A stretch of DNA of 64,000 bases from positions 5,131,616 through 5,195,615 of the forward strand of contig NZ_JACCFK010000001.1 of the NCBI RefSeq assembly GCF_013410405.1, given 5' to 3'. Positions 42,686 to 50,652 of this stretch are shown here, piece after piece; position 1 is the first letter of the stretch, and each line of letters opens with the position of its first letter. The notes under the pieces were generated by a model. The model was not told the origin of the DNA and made no database searches. It saw nothing but the letters and a program-made list of their open reading frames with translations. The position numbers were made by a program, and so were the translations under genes. This DNA comes from Amycolatopsis endophytica (GTDB taxonomy: Bacteria > Actinomycetota > Actinomycetes > Mycobacteriales > Pseudonocardiaceae).

Positions 42686-43430
42686 CCTGCCCCGCCTCGA
42701 CTGCCACGCCCACATTGCGCCCGACGTCACGGCTGAGCAGATCCGACGGCTCGGCGAATGCGTGGTCTTCGCCGTCTCTCGAACTCTGGACGAGGGCTAC
42801 GCCGCCCTGCGGCGCCACGACGAACGCCTAATTTGGGGCTGGGGGGCCCACCCAGCGGCGCCGGAGGCGCTCGAGACCTTCACCGCAGAACGGGCAGCCA
42901 CACTAACCCGCCGACTCTCATTAGTTGGAGAGATTGGCCTGGACCGCCGCGGCTCGAAAGAATGGCAGGCGGAGGTGTTCGCTGCCGCGCTGGAGGTAGC
43001 GCAGGGCCGACCGGTCCTAATCTCGGTCCATAGCACCGGTCGCACGGCCGCGGTGATCGACGCGGTTCGTGCCCACCCGCATCCGGGACTGATCCTGCAC
43101 TGGTTCCTTGGCACTCCCGCCGAAGTTGCTTCAGCTGTCGCCGTCGGGTGCTACTTCTCGATCAACGCAGCCATGCCCACTGACGTTCTGCTGCACATCC
43201 CGCCGGACCGGATGCTGCCAGAGACAGACTTCCCGGCCGGTCGGCGCAGAGGTGGTGGTCGGATGCCAGGCGATACTGAGCCGGTTGAGGCCAAGGTCGG
43301 TGAACTGCTCGACATGACGCCCTCGCAGGTGCGCCAGCTGTTCTGGAGAAATTTGCGTGACATTTCAGTCGCGAGCGGAGCTTTGGAGCGCTATCCCGAT
43401 TTCGTCGCCGACATACTCCTGACGCTTTAG
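42669..43430 (+). CDS. qatD: QatD: TatD-like metal-dependent hydrolase of the Qat system
   Basis: A 253-residue TIM-barrel hydrolase. LDCHAHI is the HxH metal motif. GEIGLDRRG supplies the Glu, SVHSTGR and LHWFLGT the two His, and ETDFP the final Asp, in the order of TatD nucleases. The TTG at 42669 is chosen because AGGAG lies 7 bp before it; a GTG at 42642 is an alternative without a good site. It closes the qat operon, giving the set of four in the order reported for the system. No strong terminator follows. Confidence 0.92.
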   Translation: MSLCPDLPRLDCHAHIAPDVTAEQIRRLGECVVFAVSRTLDEGYAALRRHDERLIWGWGAHPAAPEALETFTAERAATLTRRLSLVGEIGLDRRGSKEWQAEVFAAALEVAQGRPVLISVHSTGRTAAVIDAVRAHPHPGLILHWFLGTPAEVASAVAVGCYFSINAAMPTDVLLHIPPDRMLPETDFPAGRRRGGGRMPGDTEPVEAKVGELLDMTPSQVRQLFWRNLRDISVASGALERYPDFVADILLTL

Positions 43431-43614
43431 GACTGTGCTGAATCACCGGCAGGTCTTCCGGGACCAGTGACCTTCACGACATACCCTGCTGTTGAGACCA
43501 GTGGCAGGCATGGCGGTCGCCGAACGGGAAGACGAGCGCTGAATCGCGACTCTGGCTGCTTACGGGCATGGTGGAAACTGGCGCGCCTGACCTCTCGAGC
43601 AAAGTGACCATGTA

Positions 43615-44628
43615 CTACGTCGGTGCGAGGGCTAGCGGATGCGGTTCGCCCGTGAGAGCCGCGAGCGCCGTTGCGACCTCTTGGAGGTCGGCTCGGACGT
43701 AGGTGGTCGTGGTGCCGGCGTCGTTCTTGCCGGTGTGTCCTGCGTAGGCCCGTGCGACCGCGTAGCCGAAGTTGCGCTCGACCCAGGTGAGCGTGGTGTG
43801 CCGTAGCCAGTGCGTGGTGACCTGCTGTGTTGCGACCCAGGGCAGGTGCTTGCCGAGGCGTTGCCACAGGTAGTCGTAGCGACGAGCGGTGAGTGGCCGG
43901 CCGTTGCGGTAACGGAGCAGCTGTTCGCGCCTGGTCGATCCTCGCTGCTCGCCGAGGGTGACAAGCTGTTGCATGAGTGTGGGCGACACCGGCTGCCACC
44001 TTACTGTTTCACCTTTCTCGTGAAGGAGGACCAGGCACTGCTCGATGTCGAGGTCATCGGGTGCGAGAGCCAAGGCGCCGCCGCGGCGGCATGCGGTCTC
44101 GGTGTGGAGGCGCAGCAGCGTCGTGTCGAGTTCGGGGTCGTTGCCGGTTGACCCGGCCACGTGGTTGATCTCGGCGAGCCGCGCGTCGGGAAGGGCCCGC
44201 CGCGTGCTCGCGAGTCGCCGGGGTTTCGGGACCCGGATCGCGGGGTTGTCGGACTCGCTCATGAGGCCATCGATCACCGCGTGTCGATAGAGGCAGCGGA
44301 GCGACGCGATCAGGTGCTCGGACGCCGTTCGCCCGCTGCGTGCGTTCCTGCGAACGACAGCCTGCGCTTTGATGCGTTCCGCGAGGTGCTGGATTTCGAG
44401 TGGCGTGGGCTCGTCGATCCGGCGGTGGCCCCAGACCTCGGCAACCCGGCGCCAGTACGTCTCGTAGACCCGTCGGGTTCCATCCGGGACCGAGGCGGCA
44501 ACGCGGGTGATGTACTCGCCGATGGTGGGCATCGGGAGCTGGGGCGCAGGTGCGCCGAGAAGCTCCTCGGGGGTGATGCCGAGGCGGCTGAGCAGCAGGC
44601 GTGCAGCTTCGAGGTGAGCGTCGTTCAT
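43615..44628 (-). CDS. Tyrosine recombinase / integrase
   Basis: A 337-residue protein with an N-terminal SAM-like DNA-binding domain (about 30-130) and a C-terminal catalytic domain. The catalytic Arg is in HTETACRRGGALAL, the HxxR in THWLRHT, the second His in YAGHTGKND and the nucleophilic Tyr in TTTTYVRAD. These are the standard residues of XerC/phage-type integrases. It ends a three-gene operon with the AbrB-like and methyltransferase genes (4-bp overlaps). It most likely mobilises the conjugative element to its right, or a smaller element carrying qat. No tRNA gene or attachment repeat is visible next to it. Confidence 0.9.
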   Translation of the reverse strand: MNDAHLEAARLLLSRLGITPEELLGAPAPQLPMPTIGEYITRVAASVPDGTRRVYETYWRRVAEVWGHRRIDEPTPLEIQHLAERIKAQAVVRRNARSGRTASEHLIASLRCLYRHAVIDGLMSESDNPAIRVPKPRRLASTRRALPDARLAEINHVAGSTGNDPELDTTLLRLHTETACRRGGALALAPDDLDIEQCLVLLHEKGETVRWQPVSPTLMQQLVTLGEQRGSTRREQLLRYRNGRPLTARRYDYLWQRLGKHLPWVATQQVTTHWLRHTTLTWVERNFGYAVARAYAGHTGKNDAGTTTTYVRADLQEVATALAALTGEPHPLALAPT

Positions 44629-45092
44629 GGTCGGGTCTCTGGCTGCACTCGTGGGAGGACCAACGCTTCGAGAGCGGGAGCCGTATACATAGCAAGGTGG
44701 TCAGAACCGGGGAGCACGACGACGAGAACTCGCACGCCGGGCGACAGCCGGAGGGCGTGTCGCATGGCCGCCGGCAGGCGGAGGTGGCCCTGCTGCGTCA
44801 CGGTGTAGGGGCTTGGTGATCGCGCGGCAACCAGGACTCCGTCGGTCCGCACTGTGAACGTGACCTGGGTCTTCGGGGCCCAACCAAGAACGCGGAGGGG
44901 CGATCGGTCAGCCAGGCGCCCCCGGTTGTCCACGGGGGTAGCGGTGAAGTAGATCCCGCTGGTTTTCGGCTGGGCCCGAACTGGCGCGACAGGGAGCGGT
45001 CGCGGGGACCGGCTGGACGGGAAGTCGTCCGCCGTCGGGTCCGCGGCGCGACGGGAAGTGGAGCCGAAGGACGCGCGGTCGAGGGTGCTCAT
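44625..45092 (-). CDS. AbrB/SpoVT-like DNA-binding protein
   Basis: A 155-residue protein. The C-terminal half has YTVTQQGHLRLPAAMRHALR followed by LSPGVRVLVVVLPGSDHLAM, the swapped-hairpin AbrB/MazE pattern (GxxxLPxxxRxxLxLxxGDxV). A related but weaker repeat, DNRGRLADRSPLRVLGWAP, lies before it. The first 60 residues are Ser/Pro/Arg-rich and probably disordered. It is coupled to both neighbours by 4-bp overlaps and likely regulates the integrase or the element. Confidence 0.75.
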   Translation of the reverse strand: MSTLDRASFGSTSRRAADPTADDFPSSRSPRPLPVAPVRAQPKTSGIYFTATPVDNRGRLADRSPLRVLGWAPKTQVTFTVRTDGVLVAARSPSPYTVTQQGHLRLPAAMRHALRLSPGVRVLVVVLPGSDHLAMYTAPALEALVLPRVQPETRP

Positions 45093-46153
45093 GCAGCCCT
45101 GCTTTCGCCGGTAGCCTGCTCACCCTTCAGGTCAGTGTGCTGCATCGGCAGCGCAGACCGGGATGCAGGGGACCGCACCCGGCTGGCCTGAGCAAAGGTG
45201 TGCACCATCGCCGTGCGGAACACCACGACGTCCTCGTGGGCGATGAGGTGCAGGGGGAGTCCGGCTTCGCGCTGTTTGCGGATGAAGTCGCGTTGGAAGA
45301 AGCTGCCGCGGGCGACCAGGTCGGTCTCCGCGGCGCGGGCGAGTAGCGCAACGTTGCGCTCGGTGGGGGTGAGTCCGGCTGCGCGGCCGCAGGCGAGGAT
45401 CTGGGCGGGCAGGTCGATGAGTTCGGAGTGCTCGCGCCAGGGGCGGATGGTGATGACGACGTGCCCGCCGGGCCGGAGGAAGGTGCGCAGGCCGGCGAGG
45501 ATCCGGGTGAACCCGGCGAGCAGCCGGTGGTGCCCGATGTTGGCGAGGTTGCCACGGTCGAGGGCGCTGCCGTAGCGGTGCCAGTACTTCTGGATGCCTT
45601 CGCTGGGTGCGACGGCCACGCGCCCGTGGGTCGACGGCCCGTAGGGCGGGGAGGTCACGACGAGCGCGGCCTGGCCGACGTACTCCTGCGGCAGCAGCGT
45701 GACGAGCTGGCGGGCGTCGCCCTGGATGACGTGCGCGTCGTGGTCGATGCCCTGTTCGCGTGCCAGCTCGAGATTCGATCGGCTGACTGCGACCCAGTGG
45801 GGTTCGTACTCCACTCCGACCGCGCGGCGGCCGAGGTGCACGGCTTCGACGAGCGTGGTGCCGATGCCGCACATCGGGTCGAGCACCAGCTCGCCCGGAC
45901 GGGTGTAGTGCTCGATGGCGTGGCGGGCGATGTCGGGCAGCATCTTGGCCGGATGTGCGGTCGACTCGGGCGTGTACTTGCCCTTGCGTTGGGTTGCGGG
46001 CGACACCTGCGCGGTGGTCCACACCGAGAGGTCGCGTGAATCCGGTTGGGCACCCGTCTGGTGGTCGAGCGCGTCGATGAGTGCGCGGGAGATGGGCTGC
46101 GTCGGCTCGTCGGCAGGGCCGGGCGAGGACGGAGCGCGGCGGTCGTCTGTCAT
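45089..46153 (-). CDS. DNA methyltransferase (N6-adenine/N4-cytosine type)
   Basis: A 354-residue methylase. LVLDPMCGIGTTLVEAVHLG is the SAM-binding motif I (DPMxGxGT), and VVTSPPYGPS is the catalytic motif IV (SPPY). HPAKMLPDIARHAIEHYT precedes motif I and LPLHLIAHEDVVVFR ends the conserved part, a form frequent in actinobacterial integrative elements. No cognate restriction enzyme is adjacent, so it is probably an orphan methylase protecting or marking the element. The ATG at 46153 has GGAAGG upstream. Motif order alone does not decide between N4C and N6A. Confidence 0.88.
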   Translation of the reverse strand: MTDDRRAPSSPGPADEPTQPISRALIDALDHQTGAQPDSRDLSVWTTAQVSPATQRKGKYTPESTAHPAKMLPDIARHAIEHYTRPGELVLDPMCGIGTTLVEAVHLGRRAVGVEYEPHWVAVSRSNLELAREQGIDHDAHVIQGDARQLVTLLPQEYVGQAALVVTSPPYGPSTHGRVAVAPSEGIQKYWHRYGSALDRGNLANIGHHRLLAGFTRILAGLRTFLRPGGHVVITIRPWREHSELIDLPAQILACGRAAGLTPTERNVALLARAAETDLVARGSFFQRDFIRKQREAGLPLHLIAHEDVVVFRTAMVHTFAQASRVRSPASRSALPMQHTDLKGEQATGESRAA

Positions 46154-46347
46154 GGGGTGCCTTCCTGACGATGACGGGTGAAGTCGGGGCTCGGCGCAGG
46201 TGCGTCAGGTGCCGTCGACCTGTGACTGGTGGTCGTGTGCGACAACCCGCGAGTTCGGTCGTCCGGTGTGGACGTGCGTGGGCGATGTGCTCGCCTGGGC
46301 CTGGGCGTGTTTTCCCGTTTGGGTGGTCGTGAGGCGCGATGACTCAA
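46150..46347 (-). CDS. Possible small basic protein upstream of the methyltransferase
   Basis: A 65-codon frame rich in Arg, Pro, Ser and Thr. Its stop overlaps the methyltransferase ATG by 4 bp, the same arrangement as the other genes of this operon. It starts with TTG and has no recognisable domain or good ribosome site. It could be a leader peptide or simply the untranslated leader of the operon. Confidence 0.25.
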   Translation of the reverse strand: MSHRASRPPKRENTPRPRRAHRPRTSTPDDRTRGLSHTTTSHRSTAPDAPAPSPDFTRHRQEGTP

Positions 46348-46398
46348 CTTCAGGATTCATGAGCCGATCTCCATCTGGTCGAGGTTGTTGCTGCAGGG
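46348..46398. promoter_or_regulatory. Short divergent promoter region between the two integrase modules
   Basis: Only 51 bp (245 bp if the possible small gene is not real) separate the minus-strand methyltransferase/AbrB/integrase operon from the plus-strand integrase/XRE/integrase-like operon. The sequence around 46340-46395 is comparatively AT-rich. No repeat was recognised. Confidence 0.35.
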
Positions 46399-47493
46399 GT
46401 GAAGGTGAGGGCGGTGGGTTTGGCGCTGGCGGTGGTACGCGATGTCCGCGAGGTGCGGGCGCCGACGAGTCCGGAGGAGCTCGTCGATTTCGAGACCGAC
46501 GTGCTGGCCGGGTTCGTGCTTGCCCGTGCCTCCGCGGGTCTGGCCGACAGCACTATCCGTGGTGATGTCGGGCATCTGGATCAAGTGCGGGCGTGGCTGG
46601 GCAAGCCGTTGTGGGACATGGAGCCCACGGATGGCGACGCGTACTTCGGGCGGGTGCTGCGCGGAGTTCCCAGCGGCACTCGACTGGCGCGGGCGCAGGC
46701 GATCACGACCTACTTCTCCTACCTGGAGCTGCGGCATCAGGTGGAGATCCACGCCATGACCGGCCGGGTGGTGGCTTGCCCGCTGGATGAGATGAACCGG
46801 CCGCGCGGCGCCAAGCAGGCGAAGCTGCGGATTCCGCCCACCGCGGCCGAGACGATGACACTGTTCGCCGGCTGGTCGGCCGAGTTGGCGACCTGCCGCA
46901 AGTACGCGCCGACCGCCCGCAACTACGCCGCGGCACGGCTGATGGCCGAGGTCGGGCTGCGCGTGAACGAGGTCTGCGGGCTGGACCTGAGCGACGTCAA
47001 GTGGCACCTCGGGCGGTTCGGGAAGATCCACGTCCGCCATGGCAAGGGGTCGCGCGGTTCCGGGCCGAAGGAGCGGATGGTGCCGCTGATCAACGGTGCC
47101 GATCGGACGCTGCGCTGGTACGTCGAGGACGTGTGGGGACACTTCGACGACGACCACACCCGGCCGGGAGCACCGCTGTTTCCCTCCGAGCGGTGCAACG
47201 GCGACGGGTCGTGCTCGCGGGTCGGCGATGACGCGCTGCGGCGCGGACTCGCCGCCGCGGCGAGGGACCACCTGCCGAGCTGGCCGGGCGCACTCACCCC
47301 GCACGTGCTGCGGCACTACTGCGCCTCGCAGCTCTACCACGACGGCATGGACCTCATCGCGATCCAGGAACTGCTGGGGCATTCCTGGATCGCCACGACG
47401 ATGCGCTACGTCCATGTCCACCGGACCCGGATCGAAGACGCCTGGACTGCTGGGCAGCTGCGGGCGGCGCGACGGCTGGAAGGGCTGATCTGA
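46399..47493 (+). CDS. Tyrosine recombinase / integrase (second module)
   Basis: A 364-residue protein with all catalytic residues visible: Arg in LMAEVGLRVNEVCGLDLSD, Lys in HVRHGKGSRG, HxxR in TPHVLRHYCAS, His in LLGHSWIATTMRYVHVH, and Tyr in MRYVHV. An N-terminal core-binding domain spans about residues 30-120. The start is GTG at 46399, with a GTG two codons later as an alternative. Immediately downstream are an XRE-type and a large integrase-like gene on the same strand. This compact trio looks like a self-contained recombination unit. Confidence 0.92.
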   Translation: MKVRAVGLALAVVRDVREVRAPTSPEELVDFETDVLAGFVLARASAGLADSTIRGDVGHLDQVRAWLGKPLWDMEPTDGDAYFGRVLRGVPSGTRLARAQAITTYFSYLELRHQVEIHAMTGRVVACPLDEMNRPRGAKQAKLRIPPTAAETMTLFAGWSAELATCRKYAPTARNYAAARLMAEVGLRVNEVCGLDLSDVKWHLGRFGKIHVRHGKGSRGSGPKERMVPLINGADRTLRWYVEDVWGHFDDDHTRPGAPLFPSERCNGDGSCSRVGDDALRRGLAAAARDHLPSWPGALTPHVLRHYCASQLYHDGMDLIAIQELLGHSWIATTMRYVHVHRTRIEDAWTAGQLRAARRLEGLI

Positions 47494-47817
47494 ATGCGCT
47501 GGAACCTGCGACTCGCCGCGGCCAACCGCGGCATCTGGAAGGCCTCGGAGCTGCAACGCAGCCTCGCCGAGCGTGGCTTGGTGATCTCGGCCGGGAAGAT
47601 GTCCGGCTTGTGGTCGGGGCAGCCGGCCTCGATCAAACTCGACGACCTCGACGTCATCTGCGCGGTTCTGGGCTGCGAGGTCGGCGAACTCCTGCTGCCC
47701 GAACCCCACAAGGTCGCAGCACCAGGCGAGACGGAAAGCGCACCGGCCGCGGCGGCGCCGGGGGCCGCGCGGGTGGTCCCCCGGCGGCGGGACGGTCGCT
47801 CGCTTCCCCCGGCGTGA
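47494..47817 (+). CDS. XRE/Cro-like small regulator
   Basis: A 107-residue protein. Residues 1-70 form a helix-turn-helix of the Cro/C1 type with WKASELQRSLAERGLVISAG, KMSGLWSGQPASIKLDDLDV and CAVLGCEVGELLLPE, the last typical of actinobacterial XRE proteins. The tail is Ala/Pro/Arg-rich. It begins directly at the integrase stop (TGAATG) and lies 6 bp before the next gene, so it is the middle of a three-gene unit. It probably acts as a directionality or expression regulator of the recombinases. Confidence 0.8.
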   Translation: MRWNLRLAAANRGIWKASELQRSLAERGLVISAGKMSGLWSGQPASIKLDDLDVICAVLGCEVGELLLPEPHKVAAPGETESAPAAAAPGAARVVPRRRDGRSLPPA

Positions 47818-47823
47818 TCGCTG

Positions 47824-49368
47824 GTGCCTCAACATCGCGACGCGGCCAGTTGCAGTACCTGCTTCGCCTGGGGCGTGCTCTGGCACGACACGGCGTGCAG
47901 GCCATGCTCGGAGTTCGCCGCCCGCCACCCGCAGGCCTCCAACTGCAGTGCCTGCCGACGCCGGCTGCCACTGTTGAAGGGCCATTGCCGGCCCTGCTGG
48001 GCACAGGCGCAGCTGGACCGGCCCACCGGCCCCAACACGATGCTGCTGCCGTACGTCCGGCAGGTGCGGCACCACCAGCTGTGCTTCGCCGGGATGCCGC
48101 TGCAGCGCACCGCCAGCCCTCGCACGAAGGCACCCGAGGCCATGCCGGTGACCAGGACCCGGCCCGCACTGCCGCAGCCGCAGTTGCTGCTGTTGCCCGA
48201 CCTGCGCCGCACCTACCGCTACGGCATGGTCGACCGACGGGACCGGCAGCCCCCGACCAACGAGTGGCTGCGCTGGGCGCTGCACCTCGCCACCACGATG
48301 GCCGAGGCCCGAGGGTTCACCCCGCAACTGACGCGGACTCTGACCCGCAACCTCACCATGCTGCTGACGCGCTACGTCGACGGCGAACTGATCCGCTACT
48401 CCAGCTATCACCCCATGCTGACCGGTCGTGGTTCCAGCCTCGCCCAGACCACCGAGATCCTGCAGACCATGGGGATCCTGCTCGACGATCGCCAGCCCAC
48501 CTTTGCCCGCTGGCTTGAGGCGAAACTCACCGACATCGCCCCGGGAATCCGTGACGAGACCCGCCGACGGGTGCAGCTGATGCACACCGGCGGGCCGCGC
48601 ACCCGCGCCCGCAACCACCGGACCCTGCGCGGCTACATCGACCTGCTGCGACCGGTGCTGCTGGCGTGGTCGGAACACCACGACCACCTGCGTGAGATCA
48701 CCCGCAACGAAGCCGTGGCCGCGATCGCCCCGTCGCACGGCATCCGGCGCCAGATCACACTCGTGGCATTGCGGTCGCTGTTCTCCTGGGCCAAACGCCA
48801 CGGTGTCGTGTTCGCCAACCCCACCAACCGCATCCGGGTCGGCCAAGTCGAACCCGGTGTCCTGCAACCGCTCACCGCCGACGAGATCACCCGCACGGTT
48901 CGCGCCGCGACCACACCCCAGGCACGTGTCTTCGTCGTCCTGGCCGCCGTGCACGCCGCCCGGCCAAGCGCGATCCGCGCCCTGCACCTGACCGACCTCG
49001 ACCTGGGAAACCGGCGCATCACCATCGCGGGGAGGAACCAGCCGCTCAGCGAGCTGAGCCACCAGACGTTGCTCGCCTGGTCGGACCACCGTCAACTGAA
49101 CTGGCCGAACACGGCCAACCCCCATCTCATGATCAACGCGATGACCGCCATCGGCACGGGACCTGTGAGTCACGTCTGGGCCAACACGACGCTGCGCGGC
49201 TTGCCCGCGTCCCTGGAGCGGCTGCGCATCGACAGGCAACTCGACGAGGCCCTCGTCAGCGGCGCTGACCCGCTGCACCTTTCCGAGGTGTTCGACCTCG
49301 ACGCCAAGACCGCGGTCCGCTACACAGCCTCCGCCCGCAAACTCCTCGAACAACCTCACGAGGACTGA
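47824..49368 (+). CDS. Zinc-finger tyrosine-recombinase-like protein, C-terminus altered by an IS insertion
   Basis: A 514-residue protein. The N-terminal 60 residues carry Cys pairs (CSTC, CRPC, CSAC, CRPC) that form probable zinc ribbons. The C-terminal half follows an integrase fold (LVALRSLFSWAKRHGVVFANP; LQPLTADEITRTVRAATTP; VHAARPSAIRALHLTDLDLG). An Arg and a terminal Tyr (VRYTASARK) are present, but the HxxR box is not recognisable, so it may lack activity. The TGA stop is the first triplet of the IS3 element. Before insertion the frame continued 25 codons to a TGA at 50728. Start GTG or ATG near 47824 follows the XRE gene. Confidence 0.75.
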   Translation: MPQHRDAASCSTCFAWGVLWHDTACRPCSEFAARHPQASNCSACRRRLPLLKGHCRPCWAQAQLDRPTGPNTMLLPYVRQVRHHQLCFAGMPLQRTASPRTKAPEAMPVTRTRPALPQPQLLLLPDLRRTYRYGMVDRRDRQPPTNEWLRWALHLATTMAEARGFTPQLTRTLTRNLTMLLTRYVDGELIRYSSYHPMLTGRGSSLAQTTEILQTMGILLDDRQPTFARWLEAKLTDIAPGIRDETRRRVQLMHTGGPRTRARNHRTLRGYIDLLRPVLLAWSEHHDHLREITRNEAVAAIAPSHGIRRQITLVALRSLFSWAKRHGVVFANPTNRIRVGQVEPGVLQPLTADEITRTVRAATTPQARVFVVLAAVHAARPSAIRALHLTDLDLGNRRITIAGRNQPLSELSHQTLLAWSDHRQLNWPNTANPHLMINAMTAIGTGPVSHVWANTTLRGLPASLERLRIDRQLDEALVSGADPLHLSEVFDLDAKTAVRYTASARKLLEQPHED

Positions 49369-49404
49369 GCTTGTCCCCGTTCGCCGGACACGTTGGGTGT
49401 GGCG

Positions 49405-50247
49405 TCAGCGATCGTGGTGTGGCGAAGGCCGCTGGGGGTTGCGGGCTTCAAACTCGGCGGGACTGAGCATTCCGTTGCCGGAGTGTCGCCGTTCCGGATT
49501 GTACCAGCATTCTATCCATTCGAAGATCGCGGAGGCAAGCTCGTCGCGGGTCGCCCATGCTTTTGTGTCGAGCACTTCGAGTTGGAGAGTTCCCCAGAAG
49601 GATTCCATCATGGAATTGTCGTAACAATCGCCCACGCTGCCCATGGAGGGTAGGATTCCGGCGGCACGGAGCCGTTGCCCGAACGCCCAGGCTGTGAATT
49701 GCGATCCGTGGTCGGAGTGCAGGACGGTGTTGCCGGATTCGGGTTTGCGGCGGAGGGTGGCCATGCCCAGTGCGTCGATCACCAGCTCGGTGCGCATGTG
49801 ATTGTCGATGGACCATCCGATGATGCGCCGGGAATAGGCGTCCATGACAGCGGCGCAATATACTTTTCCTTCCTTCGTGGGATGTTCAGTGATGTCTGTC
49901 AGCCACAGGAGGTTCGGGCTCTCGACGGTGAACTTGCGGTTGACCAGGTCTTCGGCGGGTTCTTCGGCTGAGTTGCGGACGGTGCAGCCTCGGCGTCGAC
50001 GTCGGTAGAGGCCCTGGATGCCGGCCTCGCGCATGAGCCGGGCCACCCGCTTGTGGTTGACGTTCACGCCCATTCCGAGCACAAGTTCAGCGTGCACGCG
50101 GGGCCACCCATAAGTGCCGCGGGATTCGGCGTGGATTGCCTCGATGTGTTTGAGTAACAATTTATTGTCCTGCTCCCTGGACGAGGGCGGGCGGTCGCGC
50201 CAGTCGTAATAGCCCGACCGCGACACCTTCAGTACCCGACAGGCCAC
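49405..50247 (-). CDS. IS3 transposase OrfB (DDE catalytic part)
   Basis: A 280-residue protein as an isolated frame. HTH_21-type VLKVSRSGYYDW and YGWPRVHAEL lie at the N-terminus, then the rve-family integrase core with Asp in LWLTDITEH, Asp in VLHSDHGSQF and Glu in NSMMESFWGTLQ. The frame stays open upstream to overlap the end of orfA (TYPLVRELAADG). The functional product is therefore probably an OrfAB fusion made by -1 frameshifting near CCCAAAG at the orfA stop, as in other IS3 elements. Confidence 0.92.
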   Translation of the reverse strand: MACRVLKVSRSGYYDWRDRPPSSREQDNKLLLKHIEAIHAESRGTYGWPRVHAELVLGMGVNVNHKRVARLMREAGIQGLYRRRRRGCTVRNSAEEPAEDLVNRKFTVESPNLLWLTDITEHPTKEGKVYCAAVMDAYSRRIIGWSIDNHMRTELVIDALGMATLRRKPESGNTVLHSDHGSQFTAWAFGQRLRAAGILPSMGSVGDCYDNSMMESFWGTLQLEVLDTKAWATRDELASAIFEWIECWYNPERRHSGNGMLSPAEFEARNPQRPSPHHDR

Positions 50248-50294
50248 CGCGACGTCGAAACCGTCGGCGGCGAGTTCGCGGACCAGCGGGTAGG

Positions 50295-50585
50295 TTACTT
50301 TGGGAGGACGTTCTCCCGTGCGAAGTACGCAGCAGCGCGCTTGAGAATCTCATTTTCCATCTCGAGCTGGCGGGTTTTCTTTCGCAGCTCGGCCAGTTCT
50401 TTCTTCTCCGCGCTCGTCAAACGACTCGCTGAGCCGTTCTCATCGGCATCGGCCTGGGCCATCCAGTTCCTCAGGCACGACTCGCTGATCCCCAGTTCTT
50501 TGGCCAGCTCGGCCACCGGTTTGGAGCCCTGACGGGCCAACTCGACGGCACGACGACGAAACTCAGGTGGGTGTGGTGCAGGCAC
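50295..50585 (-). CDS. IS3 transposase OrfA
   Basis: A 96-residue protein. PHPPEFRRRAVELARQG, LAKELGISESCLRNWM form the helix-turn-helix, and a leucine-zipper-like helix (ELRKKTRQLEMENEILKRAA) follows. The GTG at 50585 begins the conserved part. The frame has no stop between this gene and the disrupted gene on its 5' side. A read-through fusion with that gene is therefore possible and gives one frame of 492 codons from 51770. Confidence 0.88.
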   Translation of the reverse strand: MPAPHPPEFRRRAVELARQGSKPVAELAKELGISESCLRNWMAQADADENGSASRLTSAEKKELAELRKKTRQLEMENEILKRAAAYFARENVLPK

Positions 50586-50652
50586 CGAGACATCCTTCCT
50601 GGTGACCCAAGGCCACCTCAGGGCAGGTGTCCGAGCTGCGGGGACAAGTTCA

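Larger units (their letters stand above)
49366..50652. mobile_element. IS3-family insertion sequence, 1287 bp, with 3-bp target duplication
   Basis: The left end starts TGAGCTTGTCCCCG; the right end, read inward, starts TGAACTTGTCCCCG. Similarity continues to CGGACAC, so the terminal repeats are about 26 bp and imperfect. GAC flanks both sides (49363-49365 and 50653-50655), a 3-bp target duplication as usual for IS3. It encodes orfA and orfB on the minus strand in different frames. Ends, duplication and both frames are intact, so the insertion is fairly recent and possibly active. Confidence 0.93.

Noticed and set aside
46357..49359. A 1000-codon open frame on the minus strand opposite the integrase trio
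   Set aside because: It is the antisense shadow of three plus-strand genes with clear domains, is low-complexity (Arg, Gly, Pro, Gln) and matches no family. Long antisense frames are normal at this GC content.
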